Of a stretch of 64,000 bases of DNA, positions 27,881 through 37,414 are shown piece by piece. The DNA lies in NCBI GenBank assembly GCA_963712765.1, contig CAVQIX010000001.1, positions 186,001 to 250,000 of the forward strand, given 5' to 3'. Source of the DNA: CAXMST01 sp963712765. Its GTDB lineage: Bacteria > Actinomycetota > Thermoleophilia > Solirubrobacterales > 70-9. Within the stretch, counting starts at the first letter, position 1. Every line of letters begins with the position of its first letter. The notes beneath the pieces are model-generated. The model was given only the letters and a program-made list of their open reading frames with translations, was not told the DNA's origin and ran no database searches. Position numbers and translations under genes: made by a program.

Positions 27881-27904
27881 AAGCCCGGGCTATCGCCCGG
27901 GCTT
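27881..27904. terminator. Bidirectional hairpin terminator
   Basis: AAGCCCGGGC-TATC-GCCCGGGCTT is a perfect 10-bp stem with a 4-base loop between convergent genes. A and T ends flank the GC stem on both strands. Confidence 0.8.
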
Positions 27905-27960
27905 CGTCGTTCCGGGACCCGGCGGCGGGTCGCCGGGGCCGGAGGGCGTCGCCGCCCCGC

Positions 27961-29676
27961 TCACCTGCGACGCGGCTCGTAGATCGTCATCCCGAAGAAG
28001 GTCCCCGTCCAGATCGAGCGGCCGGGGCCGATCTCGGTCGCGGCGTAGGTCGAGTTCTGGCAGCTGCTGGGCAGCTCGTCGAGGGTCTCCTCGAGGAAGG
28101 TGAGGACGCCGGTCGCCTCGAGGATGCGGAACGCCTCCGCCGAGCATTCCTGCTCATCGGCCGGAGCGAAAAACCTGCTGCGCCCGGTACCCCAGTCGAG
28201 CCCGCCGACCCCCCAGTCGCCACGGAGCTGGCGGAGCCCGTAGGCGGTCTGCGATCGTTGCGAGATCGAGGGGATTCCGTTCGGGATCGAGACCTTCGGG
28301 TTCGCCCAGACCGACTCGCAGGCCCGGCGTCGTGGCTTCCAGTCGATCCGCTCGACCCCCTTGGGCGCCGCGGCAGGATCCCCGCCGCGAAGCGCCGCGA
28401 GGGCGTTGACCAGGATCGGCGGCAGGCCGGGCGCGAACTCGTAGTCGAGCGCGTTGTTGACGTGCAGGGTCCCGTAGCCGCGGACCGCGACCGACTGCTC
28501 CGAGAGCGAGCTGGCCGCGTCCGGATCTCCGAACCGCACCGGATGCTCGCAGGCGAGCCTCCGTGATCGTCCCTCCCCCAGCCCCTTCCAATCGCCAGGG
28601 ATCCCGTTCCGCCAGAAGAGGTCCACATGCATCAGGTCCTGGCCGTCGGTGATGACCACGAAGCGGTCCTGGCCCCTTTGCGTCCCCATCAGGCTCGGGG
28701 TCGAGCCCGAGCCGGCGCCGAGCCGGATCTCGGAGACGTCGGAGCCGGCGTCGTATGGGGCGCTCCAACGCGACCACAATCGATTCGAGGTGGCACGGTG
28801 ATCGATCCGGCGCATGCGGTTCGAGGTGACGACGTAGATGCCGCCGCGCTCGTCGGCGGCGATGCTGTTCGATACCGTTTCGAGCTCCTCGTCGGGGGCG
28901 TCGCAGCGGCCCTGATTGACGTTCACGGTCCGCAGGTTCGCCTTCCGCATCCGCCGCGGCTGGTGCGGGATCGTCCCCACCACGCCCCGCTCGGTGGCGA
29001 AGGCGATGTAGCCGTCGTAGGTCATCGTCGCCCCAACCAGCCGGTCACCCTCGCCGCAGAGGGCGGAGTCCGGGAGGTAGAAGCGCCGGCGCAGCTTGAT
29101 CTCGGAGCCGCGATCGCCCTTGACCGAGTCCTTGTAGACGTCGAACCAGGTCTGCCGGGGAACGAAGAAGCGCCCGGAGCGGTCGAGGATGTTGTAGCTG
29201 CCGGTGATCCCGCCCTCGCCGGCCGGCGGGCGATCCGATTCCCGTTCGGCGGGCAGGTAGAGATCGATCAGCTCGCCACTGGAGGCATCGACCTTGAACA
29301 GAACCTGCGCGTCGGAGCTGTCGACCAGCGAGCCCCAGGCCACCCGTTCGCCCTCGGGGTAACGACTGCTGAACTCGATCTGGATCGGGACGCCCGGCAG
29401 ATTGATGTGGCGGCTGCGGGTCCGGGCGCTCTCGAGCCCGCGCAGCGGCGACGAGCCCTGCGCGTAGCTGCCGCGATGGGAGGCCGACCAGGGCGAGCTC
29501 GCCAGATAGGGGTTGCAGGGCGGCTCGTGCACGCCGGCCGGCTGCTTGCAGCGCGGTGCGGCCTGCGCGGACTGCGTGACGACTCCCGCGGCAATGAGAA
29601 TCGACAGGAGCGCTCCGGCCACCCTCGCGTGGCGCCGGCGGCGGCCGCTGTCCGGCTGGGTTGTTCTGCCTCTCAT
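27961..29676 (-). CDS. Secreted propeller-like protein, unknown function
   Basis: The 571-residue protein has a twin-Arg-like basic N-terminus (GRRRRHARVAG) and a hydrophobic signal (to about residue 40, ending AQAAP). The mature part has six Cys and repeated YxxFAT, GIYVVTSNRMRRID and FVVITDGQDLMHVDLFW strands, typical of a beta-propeller in which loops carry Asp/Asn. EQECSAEAFRILEATGVLTFLEETL and AATEIGPGRSIWTGTFFGMTIYEPR close it. It resembles uncharacterised actinobacterial outer proteins annotated as having propeller repeats. The start ATG 29676 is chosen for the signal peptide; the upstream extension lacks one. No enzyme motif was recognised. Confidence 0.7.
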   Translation of the reverse strand: MRGRTTQPDSGRRRRHARVAGALLSILIAAGVVTQSAQAAPRCKQPAGVHEPPCNPYLASSPWSASHRGSYAQGSSPLRGLESARTRSRHINLPGVPIQIEFSSRYPEGERVAWGSLVDSSDAQVLFKVDASSGELIDLYLPAERESDRPPAGEGGITGSYNILDRSGRFFVPRQTWFDVYKDSVKGDRGSEIKLRRRFYLPDSALCGEGDRLVGATMTYDGYIAFATERGVVGTIPHQPRRMRKANLRTVNVNQGRCDAPDEELETVSNSIAADERGGIYVVTSNRMRRIDHRATSNRLWSRWSAPYDAGSDVSEIRLGAGSGSTPSLMGTQRGQDRFVVITDGQDLMHVDLFWRNGIPGDWKGLGEGRSRRLACEHPVRFGDPDAASSLSEQSVAVRGYGTLHVNNALDYEFAPGLPPILVNALAALRGGDPAAAPKGVERIDWKPRRRACESVWANPKVSIPNGIPSISQRSQTAYGLRQLRGDWGVGGLDWGTGRSRFFAPADEQECSAEAFRILEATGVLTFLEETLDELPSSCQNSTYAATEIGPGRSIWTGTFFGMTIYEPRRR

Positions 29677-29710
29677 CGTCGGCCCAACGCGCGGGTGACG
29701 GCGCCGGCAG

Positions 29711-30319
29711 CTAGGTCCCGGTGATCGGCTGCAGCTGCTTGGCGAGCTCGTCGGCCGGCTTCGCATAATCGACCGAGGTCCCCTCGCCGGGGGTGAACGA
29801 GGCGATCAGACCGCAGTCGGTGGCCTCTGCGCTGAGCTCGGTCGAGAACAGCTCTTCACCGGTAGCTGCTACCAGGGCCCGGACGTCGTAGGTCGCGTCC
29901 GCCTTCTCCTGATTGAACTTCTCACCGCTGTCGCTGTCCTCGAACTCGCAGGTTTCGACGACCTTCGAATCGGTCACCTCCATGCAGACGATCACCGAGG
30001 CGTCCTCGGGGACGAGCGCGCTGGCCGAGTCGGGCAGCTCGGTGCTGTAGGAGGAGAACTCGTAGCCGTCCCCCTCTCCCGCGTCGGTGAAGACCGTCAC
30101 CTGGGCCGAGCCCTTCTCGTAGGGGGGAGCGTCCGCGAAGGTCTCACCCTCGCAGACGCCGGCGGCCGTGCCCGGAGGCGCGGGGGTCGAGGCGGCTGGA
30201 GAGCCATCGCCCGACGTGGAGGAATCGGAACCGCCGGAATCGTCACCCCCGCAGGAGGTGAGGACGGCGGCGATGAGTCCGAGGGACAGGAGCAGTGGGA
30301 TGCGCTGGGCGGGTTGCAT
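29711..30319 (-). CDS. Lipoprotein, unknown function
   Basis: The 202-residue protein starts at ATG 30319 with a short signal peptide ending in lipobox LTSC. The lipid-anchored Cys is followed by GGDDSGGSDSS, a Ser/Gly/Asp-rich linker. The mature domain has Cys in GVCEGETFAD, VIVCMEVTD, VVETCEFED and TDCGLIASF and no membrane helices. An alternative ATG at 30373 would overlap the stop of the upstream gene (ATGA) and give an 18-residue basic extension; either start would give the same mature lipoprotein. No family was recognised. Confidence 0.7.
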   Translation of the reverse strand: MQPAQRIPLLLSLGLIAAVLTSCGGDDSGGSDSSTSGDGSPAASTPAPPGTAAGVCEGETFADAPPYEKGSAQVTVFTDAGEGDGYEFSSYSTELPDSASALVPEDASVIVCMEVTDSKVVETCEFEDSDSGEKFNQEKADATYDVRALVAATGEELFSTELSAEATDCGLIASFTPGEGTSVDYAKPADELAKQLQPITGT

Positions 30320-30369
30320 GCGACGCCACTCTACGGCGCGCCGCCGACGGCGGCTCATACGTAGGAGCT

Positions 30370-30888
30370 TCATCCCGGTGCGCCGGTGGGAGAAAGCGCC
30401 AGAACCGGGATCACCCGATCACCGGCCCGCTCCCTGTAGAGGCCGTAGCCGGCGTAGAGCTCCTCGGCGAGCGCGAAGAGCCGCTCGCGCTCGGCGCCCT
30501 CCGTCTCTCGAATGCTGTAACGGGCCTCGACGACGCCGCCCGCCGTCAGCTTCGCCTCATCGGCCGCGACGAGGTTGAGGTACCAGGCGGGATGCTTGGC
30601 GCGCCCGAAGCTGGAGGCGACCAGGATTACGTCCTCACCCTGCGTGAAGTAGACGAGCGGGACCGTCCGCTCGATGCCCGACCTGCGGCCGGGGACCGTG
30701 AGCAGCACGACCGGGAACCCGATCCCGGTCGAGATCCGCCCCCTGGTCGCCTTGAGCAGTACCGGGTCCACCCTGGTGGAGACCTTCATCGCGAGCTTGG
30801 TGCCGGCGTCACTCATCACGAACCGGCGCATCGTGCGCTGGATCGCGGTCGGCGGCCGCGTCGGGTCGACCTCGGGAATCGCGGCCAT
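30370..30888 (-). CDS. Deazaflavin (F420)-dependent nitroreductase family protein
   Basis: The 172-residue protein resembles the Ddn/FDOR family, whose members use coenzyme F420 to reduce quinones or nitro compounds: VLLTVPGRRSGIERTVPLVYFTQGEDVILVASSFGRAKHPAWYLNLVA. This flavin-binding strand-loop is the family hallmark. The substrate is open. ATG 30888 is chosen because a TACGAT hexamer lies 7 bases before it; the longer frame would run into the divergent protease gene. It overlaps a possible start of the lipoprotein gene downstream. Confidence 0.85.
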   Translation of the reverse strand: MAAIPEVDPTRPPTAIQRTMRRFVMSDAGTKLAMKVSTRVDPVLLKATRGRISTGIGFPVVLLTVPGRRSGIERTVPLVYFTQGEDVILVASSFGRAKHPAWYLNLVAADEAKLTAGGVVEARYSIRETEGAERERLFALAEELYAGYGLYRERAGDRVIPVLALSPTGAPG

Positions 30889-30895
30889 CGATCCG

Positions 30896-30901
30896 ATCGT
30901 A
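30896..30901 (-). promoter_or_regulatory. -10 element TACGAT for the F420-type reductase
   Basis: TACGAT on the minus strand lies 7 bases before ATG 30888, fitting a leaderless transcript. Confidence 0.55.
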
Positions 30902-31016
30902 TCCACCGAGCGCCCGGCTCGCGAGTCGGCTCGGGAGGGTGACCTCGACACGGGGCTCCCGACGACGGACCTGCGACCATCAGGTCCGACGGGCGGGACC
31001 GGCACAGGGGACCGAG

Positions 31017-32942
31017 ATGATCGAGCGAAGCATCAAGTTCACGAGCATCCTGCTGGGCCTCTGCCTGGCGGCTGCCGGGCTCTGTGCCGCGGCCGCCGGT
31101 GACTCCCCAGCGGCAAGGGGCGAGGTCAAGCTAGGGATATCTCGCGTGAGCAAGCCGCCCGGCGCCGCCTCACGCGGGGAGCGGGTCGAGATCGTGGGCC
31201 GGGTCCGCAACCGCGGCGACCGGCGCGTCGGCGCCCGCCTGAAGCTGATCGTCCCGCGGCGGGAGGGCGCCAGTAGCGGCACGCGCCTGCGCCGTAAGAG
31301 GCTGAAGCGGGTCCAAGCCGGTGGCGGCAAGCGGTTCCGCATCGGCTTCCGGGTCGGTGAATCCCTGCTCCCGGCCGCCGGCGAGCCCGAGGCGACGCAC
31401 CGCCTGGCCGTCTGCGTGCGCGGGCACCGCTGGCGGGGCCGCTGGCGCTGCAGGCAGACCACGGGGACGCTCACGGTCCCGAATCCGCTCCCGCCAGGCT
31501 ATGAGCGGGGAGCCACCTCGATCGGCGATCCGCTCTACCCGCAGGTCGGCAACGGCGGCTACGACGTCCGCGGCTATGAGATCGAGCTCAACTACGAACC
31601 GAGTTCGAATCGCTTCCTGACCGGCACCAGGACCACGATCACGGCGGTCGCAACGATCGATCTCGGCGAGCTCAGCCTCGACTTCCAGGATCTCGACGTC
31701 AGCTCGGTCGAGGTCAACCGCGAGCCCGCCGGATTCGTGCAGACCGTCGCGAGGCCGGCGCTGCCGGACTCAGCCACCGAGCTCCGCAAGCTGGTCATCA
31801 ACCCTCCGGACGGGATCGATTCCGGCGCCGCCTTCACCGTCGAGATCAGCTACAGCGGCAGGCCCCGGAAGCTGATCGGGCTCGACGATGCCCCGACCGG
31901 CTGGGTCCGCTCCTGTAACGAGGGCCGCGACCCACCTTGCGACGGCGCGATCGTCGTCAACGAGCCGAATGGGGCCCAAACCTGGTTCCCGGCCAACGAC
32001 CACCCGAGTGACAAGGCGACCGTCGAGACCGCGATCACGGCGCCGAGCCCCTACACGGCGCTCGGCGTCGGCGAGCTCGAGAGCCGGCGCGGCAACGGCG
32101 ACGGCACCACCACGTGGAGCTGGAGCGAGGACGATCCGACCGCGACCTACCTGACGACGGCGACCACGGGGAAGTTCTTCTTCGACGAGACCTCGGTGAC
32201 GATCGAGCCGGGCGGGCGGATCCTGCCGAGCTACGAGGCGGTGGACCGGACCGCGGGCCCCGGCCGGCGCTCGACCTTCGAGGCCGCGCTAGATCGGACC
32301 GGATCGATCCTCGGCTTCCTCACCGGGCGCTACGGGTCCTCCTATCCCTTTGGCTCGACCGGCGCGATCGCCGACGACGTCGCCGGTCTCGGCTATGCCC
32401 TCGAGGTCCAGACCAAGCCGACCTTCAGTTCGATCTCATTCACCGACGGGCTGATGGCCCACGAGCTCGCACACCAGTGGTTCGGCAACTCGGTCTCCCC
32501 GGCGACCTGGCTGGAGACCTGGCACAGCGAGGGCTGGGCGCAGTGGTCGCAGCTGCGGTGGGAGTTCGAGACGGGCAACAGCGACGAGTCCCCCGCCGAG
32601 ATCCTGGACGCGACGCTGGCGAGGACCGGCAGCATCTGGGACACCCCGCCGGCAACGCTGCTCGGCGACCCCGCGCGACAGTTCGACGGCTTCGCCGTCT
32701 ACACCCGTCCGGCGATGATGCTCGAGGCCTATCGCCAGATCGTCGGCGAGGCCCGCTTCACCGAGCTCGCGCAGACGCTAGCAAGCCGGCACGGGTACTC
32801 GACGCTCACCACCGCCCGGTTCATCGCCCTCGCTCGCGAAATCAGCGACCTCAGGGGTGCCGACGCCAGTCGCCTCGATCGCTTCTTCCAGCAGTGGCTG
32901 TACGGGATCGATCGTCCAACGCTGTCGCCCGAGGACTTCTGA
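31017..32942 (+). CDS. Secreted M1-family metalloprotease with N-terminal CARDB-like domain
   Basis: The 641-residue protein has a signal peptide (1-27). Residues about 36-155 look like a CARDB-type adhesion domain (VKLGISRVSKPPGAASRGERVEIVGRVRNRG). The catalytic domain holds MAHELAHQWFGNSV (HEXXH, His482 and His486) and Glu505 in HSEGWAQW, 19 residues later as in M1 aminopeptidases. The GAMEN exopeptidase motif is replaced by ALEVQTKP, as in secreted bacterial M1 enzymes. ATG 31017 has only a weak upstream GGGG. Its TGA overlaps the ATG of the next gene (TGATG), so the two are probably translated together. Confidence 0.9.
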   Translation: MIERSIKFTSILLGLCLAAAGLCAAAAGDSPAARGEVKLGISRVSKPPGAASRGERVEIVGRVRNRGDRRVGARLKLIVPRREGASSGTRLRRKRLKRVQAGGGKRFRIGFRVGESLLPAAGEPEATHRLAVCVRGHRWRGRWRCRQTTGTLTVPNPLPPGYERGATSIGDPLYPQVGNGGYDVRGYEIELNYEPSSNRFLTGTRTTITAVATIDLGELSLDFQDLDVSSVEVNREPAGFVQTVARPALPDSATELRKLVINPPDGIDSGAAFTVEISYSGRPRKLIGLDDAPTGWVRSCNEGRDPPCDGAIVVNEPNGAQTWFPANDHPSDKATVETAITAPSPYTALGVGELESRRGNGDGTTTWSWSEDDPTATYLTTATTGKFFFDETSVTIEPGGRILPSYEAVDRTAGPGRRSTFEAALDRTGSILGFLTGRYGSSYPFGSTGAIADDVAGLGYALEVQTKPTFSSISFTDGLMAHELAHQWFGNSVSPATWLETWHSEGWAQWSQLRWEFETGNSDESPAEILDATLARTGSIWDTPPATLLGDPARQFDGFAVYTRPAMMLEAYRQIVGEARFTELAQTLASRHGYSTLTTARFIALAREISDLRGADASRLDRFFQQWLYGIDRPTLSPEDF

Positions 32943-33784
32943 TGCCGGCGCCCAGAGGCGGATGTCTGGCGCTGATCGCGGCGCTGATCGCGTTCGGCAT
33001 GGGCGGCTGCGGCAGCGACGGCGGGGCCACCTCGACCACCACGGCCGCGACCTCGGCATCCGCCGGGGGCGGCTCGGGGAAGCGCGCCCAGCCGCCCGCC
33101 CCGGTGAGCCGACTCGCCGACCCGCTCCGCGGCGGAGAGCGGGTCGTCTTCATCGGCGACAGCCTCCCGGTCACCACACCGCCCACCTATGCCGATCGAC
33201 TCCCGGCGGCGATCGCCGACCGGGCTCCCGGGGTCGAGGTCGTCAACCTGGCCGAGCCGGGCAGCACCTCCTCGGACTGGCTGCCGGGCTCTGAGCTGTT
33301 CGGCGAGCGCCTGGACCCCGAGCTCGCGGCCGCCGACATCGTCGTCGTCACCCTCGGCGGCAACGACCTGCAGGCGGAGCTGGGCGGCGTCGACGGGCTC
33401 GCCGCTCTCTCGCGGGCCGGATCGGTTGAGGCGCTCGGAGGCTTCGTCGAGGTGCGGGATGAGCTCGAGGAGAACCTCGGCCGGACCTTCCGGCGGATCC
33501 GTGAGCTCGCGCCGCAGGCCCGCGTCGTCTACGTCTCCTACCCCGACTACTCGCTCGCGAAGGCCTGGCGCAGGGAGGGTGGCCGGCTCGGAGCGCTCGC
33601 GCTCAGGCTTGGGCTGGGTGAGCTGTTGGGCGCAGCTGAGGCTTCCGGCCCCGACGTCGTCGTCGACATGCTCGACGCGACCGCCGGCAGCGACGTCGAC
33701 TCGCTGCTCGCCGATCCGGAGCACCTTGGTCCGCTCGGCCACGAGCTCTACGCGCGGCGGCTGGCCCGGGCGCTGACGGGCTGA
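32942..33784 (+). CDS. SGNH/GDSL hydrolase lipoprotein
   Basis: The 280-residue lipoprotein has a lipobox in FGMGGC, then a Thr/Ser/Ala-rich linker. The SGNH motifs are VFIGDSLPVT (block I, nucleophile Ser), VTLGGNDLQ (block III, Gly and Asn) and DPEHLGPLGHELYA (block V, Asp and His). It would hydrolyse ester bonds at the cell surface. It overlaps the upstream protease by TGATG, which suggests a shared operon; a protease/esterase pair acting on external polymer is conceivable but not shown. Confidence 0.85.
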   Translation: MPAPRGGCLALIAALIAFGMGGCGSDGGATSTTTAATSASAGGGSGKRAQPPAPVSRLADPLRGGERVVFIGDSLPVTTPPTYADRLPAAIADRAPGVEVVNLAEPGSTSSDWLPGSELFGERLDPELAAADIVVVTLGGNDLQAELGGVDGLAALSRAGSVEALGGFVEVRDELEENLGRTFRRIRELAPQARVVYVSYPDYSLAKAWRREGGRLGALALRLGLGELLGAAEASGPDVVVDMLDATAGSDVDSLLADPEHLGPLGHELYARRLARALTG

Positions 33785-33799
33785 GTCCGCGGCGGCCCC

Positions 33800-34822
33800 T
33801 CAGGGGCGGGCGGAGAGCGCCGGCTCGAGGTCGAAGGCCTCGGCAACCAGCTCGTATGAGCGGATCCGGTCCTCGAGGGCGTGGGTGCTGCCCATCAACA
33901 TCAGCTCGTCGGCGCCGCTACGCGAGAGCAGCTCCTCGAAGGTCTCACGCAGCAAGGCGGGGGCGCCGACGACGACCCTCAGGCCCTCGATCCCGTTCTT
34001 CGGCGGGCGCGAGGGACGATCCTCGGCAACGGCCTCCGCTACCTCGGGCAGCGGGCCTGGCATGCCCGACCGGAGTCGGCGGAAGGCGACCCGGCCCGGG
34101 GCCGCCAGCTCGGCCGCCCGCTCGTCGGTCTCGGCGCAGATCGCGTTATGGGCGAGGATCGCATAGGGATCGGAGAGCTCGGCCGACGGCTGGAACTCCT
34201 CCCGGTAGGCGCGGAGCGTGGCGACCGCCTCGGAGGGGTTGATCTGAGCCGCGAAGGCGAAACCCATGCCCGCCGCCGCGGCGACCTTCGCCGAGTAGTC
34301 GCTGGAGCCGAGCAGGAAGAGGGGCGGCAGGGGCACATCGGCAGGGGCCGCCTTCACCGATGCGAAGTGATGGCCCTCGGGCCACTCGCGCAGGCCGCTG
34401 AAGGCGAGCAGCTCGGCGAGCATCCGGGGCAGCTCGCCGCCCCCGGCGCCGCGCCCGCCGCGCAGCGCCATCGCGGTCGTGTAGTCGGTCCCCGGGGCGC
34501 GACCGATGCCGAGGTCGATCCGGCCGGGGTACATCGCCTCGAGCACCTTGAACTGCTCAGCCACGTGCAGGGGCGTGTGGTTGGGGAGCATCATGCCGCC
34601 CGAGCCGAGCCGGATCCGCTCGGTGCGGGCGCCGGCGGCGGCGATCATCAGCTCCGGTGAGGTCGAGGCGAGCATCGCGCCCCCGTGGTGTTCGGCGAAC
34701 CAGAAGCGGTGGTAACCGAGCCGTTCGGCGAGCTCGAGCAGCTCGAAGGACTCTCGGACCGCGGCCGCCTCGCCGCGGCCGGATGCGACCGGGGAGAGGT
34801 CGAGGACCGAGACCCTGCTCAT
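33800..34822 (-). CDS. Luciferase-like (LLM class) monooxygenase
   Basis: The 340-residue protein is a flavin-dependent oxidoreductase of the bacterial luciferase-like family. VSVLDLSPVASGRGEAAAVRESFELLELAERLGYHRFWFAEHH is the N-terminal family signature, and IRLGSGGMMLPNHTPLHVAEQFKVLEAMYPGRIDLGIGRAPGTD completes it. It probably uses FMNH2; F420 cannot be excluded because the neighbouring region carries an F420-type reductase. The substrate is unknown. ATG 34822 fits the conserved N-terminus; the longer frame adds a Pro/Ala-rich tail. Confidence 0.9.
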   Translation of the reverse strand: MSRVSVLDLSPVASGRGEAAAVRESFELLELAERLGYHRFWFAEHHGGAMLASTSPELMIAAAGARTERIRLGSGGMMLPNHTPLHVAEQFKVLEAMYPGRIDLGIGRAPGTDYTTAMALRGGRGAGGGELPRMLAELLAFSGLREWPEGHHFASVKAAPADVPLPPLFLLGSSDYSAKVAAAAGMGFAFAAQINPSEAVATLRAYREEFQPSAELSDPYAILAHNAICAETDERAAELAAPGRVAFRRLRSGMPGPLPEVAEAVAEDRPSRPPKNGIEGLRVVVGAPALLRETFEELLSRSGADELMLMGSTHALEDRIRSYELVAEAFDLEPALSARP

Positions 34823-34835
34823 CGCGACCCAGGGC

Positions 34836-35330
34836 TCAGGCGGCCGAGCGGGCGGAGGCGCCGATCCGGTCGGCAAGCAGCTCGGCGTCGGCGTCGCTGA
34901 TCGTGCGGAGCTGGCCCTGGAAGCCGAGATGCCAATGCTCCTCCGGCCACTTCTTCAGATGTTCCATCTCACCGAGCAGCGACTCGGCGGGAACGAAATC
35001 GTCCTCGTCCAGGACCAGCACCGGCTCGGCCTCAACCCGCCACGGGTAGTCCTCGGGCCGCTTCTTGTTGCCCTGTGGCCAGATCGGATCGCGGTCCTCG
35101 AACATCGTCGAGCGGACGCGGGCCATACCGCCGAAGGCCTTGACGCCGGTGACGTAGAAGACCACCTCGTCGCCGGGCTCGAACTGCTCGGCCTGGCGGA
35201 TCCGCTTCTCCTTCAGCCCGATCACGTCGAAACCACGCTCGACGTTGATGCGGAAGTTCTCGAGGCATCCGGTGAGGATCCAGACCTTCTTCTCGGGCTC
35301 CTGCGTCGTCTTCTCGCTCGTCTCAGCCAT
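34836..35330 (-). CDS. EVE domain protein
   Basis: The 164-residue protein contains a single EVE domain, a PUA-like fold that reads modified bases: VWILTGCLENFRINVERGF, GDEVVFYVTGVKAFGGMARVRSTMFED, RPEDYPWRVEAEPV and HWHLGFQGQLRTIS. EVE proteins occur near RNA-modification and restriction functions; here no partner is evident. ATG 35330 is selected over ATG 35336 because TAGAAT lies 8 bases before it (2 bases before 35336, too close). It follows the LLM gene on the same strand. Confidence 0.88.
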   Translation of the reverse strand: MAETSEKTTQEPEKKVWILTGCLENFRINVERGFDVIGLKEKRIRQAEQFEPGDEVVFYVTGVKAFGGMARVRSTMFEDRDPIWPQGNKKRPEDYPWRVEAEPVLVLDEDDFVPAESLLGEMEHLKKWPEEHWHLGFQGQLRTISDADAELLADRIGASARSAA

Positions 35331-35338
35331 GGCCATGG

Positions 35339-35344
35339 ATTCTA
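35339..35344 (-). promoter_or_regulatory. -10 element TAGAAT for the EVE gene
   Basis: TAGAAT on the minus strand lies 8 bases before ATG 35330. It decides the start between two adjacent in-frame ATGs. Confidence 0.55.
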
Positions 35345-35436
35345 GGGATCGGGCTCGCGCACCCTCCATAGCACTGACATCGGCTCGCATGGGGCAGGTT
35401 CTCGGCACTCGAGGCCGCGGCGGCACGGCCCGTGGG

Positions 35437-37345
35437 CTAGCGGCGGATGGTCTTGATCTGGTTGCTGGCGACCTTTCCGAGCCTGGTTCGCTTGCCGTCG
35501 GGCCAGGTCACCTTGACGCGCTTGGCGACCCGCTTGGCGCCGAGGCCGAAGTAGAGGCGATAGTGGCCCTGGCCGTAGCGGGCGCCGTCGTTCTGGCCAA
35601 CCCATTGGGTCAGCTTGCGGTTGCCGGCGCGGAGGCTGACCCTGGCCCCGATCGCCTGTCGATTGCCCCTGGGGCCGACGAGGTCGAGCTCCAGCCAGCG
35701 GCGGGCCCGCGAGCGGTCGTTGACGCTGAACTTGACGTTGGGGAAGGGGTTGGTACCCCGCTGCGCGATCAGAGCCAGATCCCGGCGGCCGTTGCCGTTG
35801 GCGTCGAACCACGAGGCGCGGCCGAAGCGAAGACCCTTTGCGGTCCGGGCCAGGCCGGTCTTGCGGAACCGCTTCCCCGATCCCTTGTAGAGGCCCTGCG
35901 GCAGGGTGTGGAGGTCGAGCTTCGAGTCATTGTTGAAGTCGACGAAACTGGCCGAGAAGCTGCCCTTGCCAGGCAGCCCCACGGCGGCCGGGTTGGTGGC
36001 ACTGAGACGGCCGCCGCGGTTTACGAACAGGGTGTTGTCGGAGGAGCTGGCGACGAACAGGTCGAGATCGCCGTCGTTGTCGAGGTCGCCCGGCGCGATC
36101 TCGTCCACGTTCTTGTTCGAGTTCCGGGCGGGGACGCTTTGCATCAGCTCGAGCGCACCCGAGCTCTTCAGGCGCCAGACGCGCAGCGCATCCTTTCGGC
36201 CCTCGACCAGCTCGGGGCGTCCGTCGTTGTCGAGGTCGAGAAGACGGAAGGCCGTCCCGCCGCGGCCGAGCTTCCGCACTCGGCTGGAGACGTTCTTGAA
36301 GCGGCCGTTGCCGCGACCCTTGTAGTACTGGGGCAGGCCCTCGCGGCAACCGACAAAGAGGTCGTAGCGGCCATCGCGGTTGTAGTCCAGCGGCAGCGAC
36401 TCCCGGCCGCGGCAGCTGCCCTTCTTGAGCCCGGATCCGCGAGTCTCGTTGATCAACCCCTTGTTCGAGCTCAGCAGCAGCTCATCGCTGAGCACGCCCC
36501 GGTATTGATTGATGTTGCCCGACAGACCGCCACTGGTGATGAAGGCGTCCGTGCCTCCATCGCGATCGAAATCGGCCCAGGCGATCCCGTGCCGGTCGCC
36601 GAGGCTCATCTTCTCCTTCCGGCTCGGGGGCTCGACCGCGAGGGAGCCCAGGTAGACGTTCTCGAGCGGCATCGGCTTCGGGACCTCGATCTCGAACGGG
36701 AGGTCGATGTGGCTGGCCCGCAGGACGATACGGGCGTTGTCGCGCGCTTTGTAGTCGATCTCGGTCCGGGTCTTGCTTAACGGTCCTGACCTCGACTTCG
36801 GCCCGCTGCCTCTGCTTGACCTTGACCTTGGGGAAGACCACCGAGATCCGGCCCTTGGCCTTGCCATCGATCCCGGGGACCGCGTCGAGATCGTTGGTGC
36901 GGATCCTGATGTTGGGCCGCTTCTTGTTCGCCTTCATGTAGATGTAGATGCCCGGCTTGTCGAACTTGGGGACCCGGCCCAGGTCCTCGAACCCCGGAAC
37001 GTCCTGCGTAGGCGCCATGCCGGCTTCATGGAAGGTGTCCTCGAAGCGGCCGCGGCCGGTCCCGCGAAGCAGGGTATCCCGGAACATGTGGTTGGTGGTG
37101 AAGAGGTCGAGCACACCATCGCCGTCGTAGTCGGTGATGCCGAGGTCGAATGCACGCTTGACCTGGACGTCGAGCTTGTCGGAGCTGAACCCGTTCCCGG
37201 CCACGTAGCCGATCCCCTCGGCATGGGCCTGGGAGGCGCCCCCAAGGCCGACCGCGATCAGGGCCAGCGTGGCGAGGCCGAACCCCCGCCGATTCGGCGT
37301 CTTGGTGCCAAGCATCGATGCAAGGCTAGGGAACCGCTGAGACAT
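35437..37345 (-). pseudogene. FG-GAP/ASPIC-UnbV protein broken by one-base frameshift
   Basis: The gene is read in two frames. From ATG 37345 a signal peptide and FG-GAP loop (ITDYDGDGVLDLFTTNH) run to about 36785, ending EVEVRTV. From about 36775 the other frame resumes with KTRTEIDYKARDN, continues through ADFDRDG, DYNRDGRYDLFVG, DLDNDG and DFNNDSKLD loops, and ends in an ASPIC/UnbV domain (GARVSLRAGNRKLTQWVGQND, RLYFGLG, VKVTWPDG). The full match to the intact paralogue at 46325-48181 shows the break. One surplus A in TTAA at 36777-36780 would explain it. It may be a true recent mutation or a sequencing error. If repaired, the protein is about 635 residues and secreted. Confidence 0.8.
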
Positions 37346-37399
37346 GTCGTGTACCCCAACACGGCGAACGGCCACATGTACCGGTACCGGCGGCGCCGA

Positions 37400-37405
37400 T
37401 AGGTT
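37400..37405 (+). promoter_or_regulatory. -10 element TAGGTT for the exonuclease gene
   Basis: TAGGTT lies 9 bases before ATG 37415 and directly abuts a GTG in the same frame. Confidence 0.45.
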
Positions 37406-37414
37406 GTGCGATCG

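Noticed and set aside
36770..36790. Programmed ribosomal frameshift in the FG-GAP gene
   Set aside because: No known slippery heptamer or +1 site (such as CTT-AGG or a stop-codon pause) is present at GTTAAGCAAGAC; mutation or sequencing error is simpler.
37371..37390. Operator palindrome GTACCGGTAC between FG-GAP and exonuclease genes
   Set aside because: A 10-base palindrome made of repeated CCGGTA is likely by chance at this GC level, and no second copy or conserved placement is seen.
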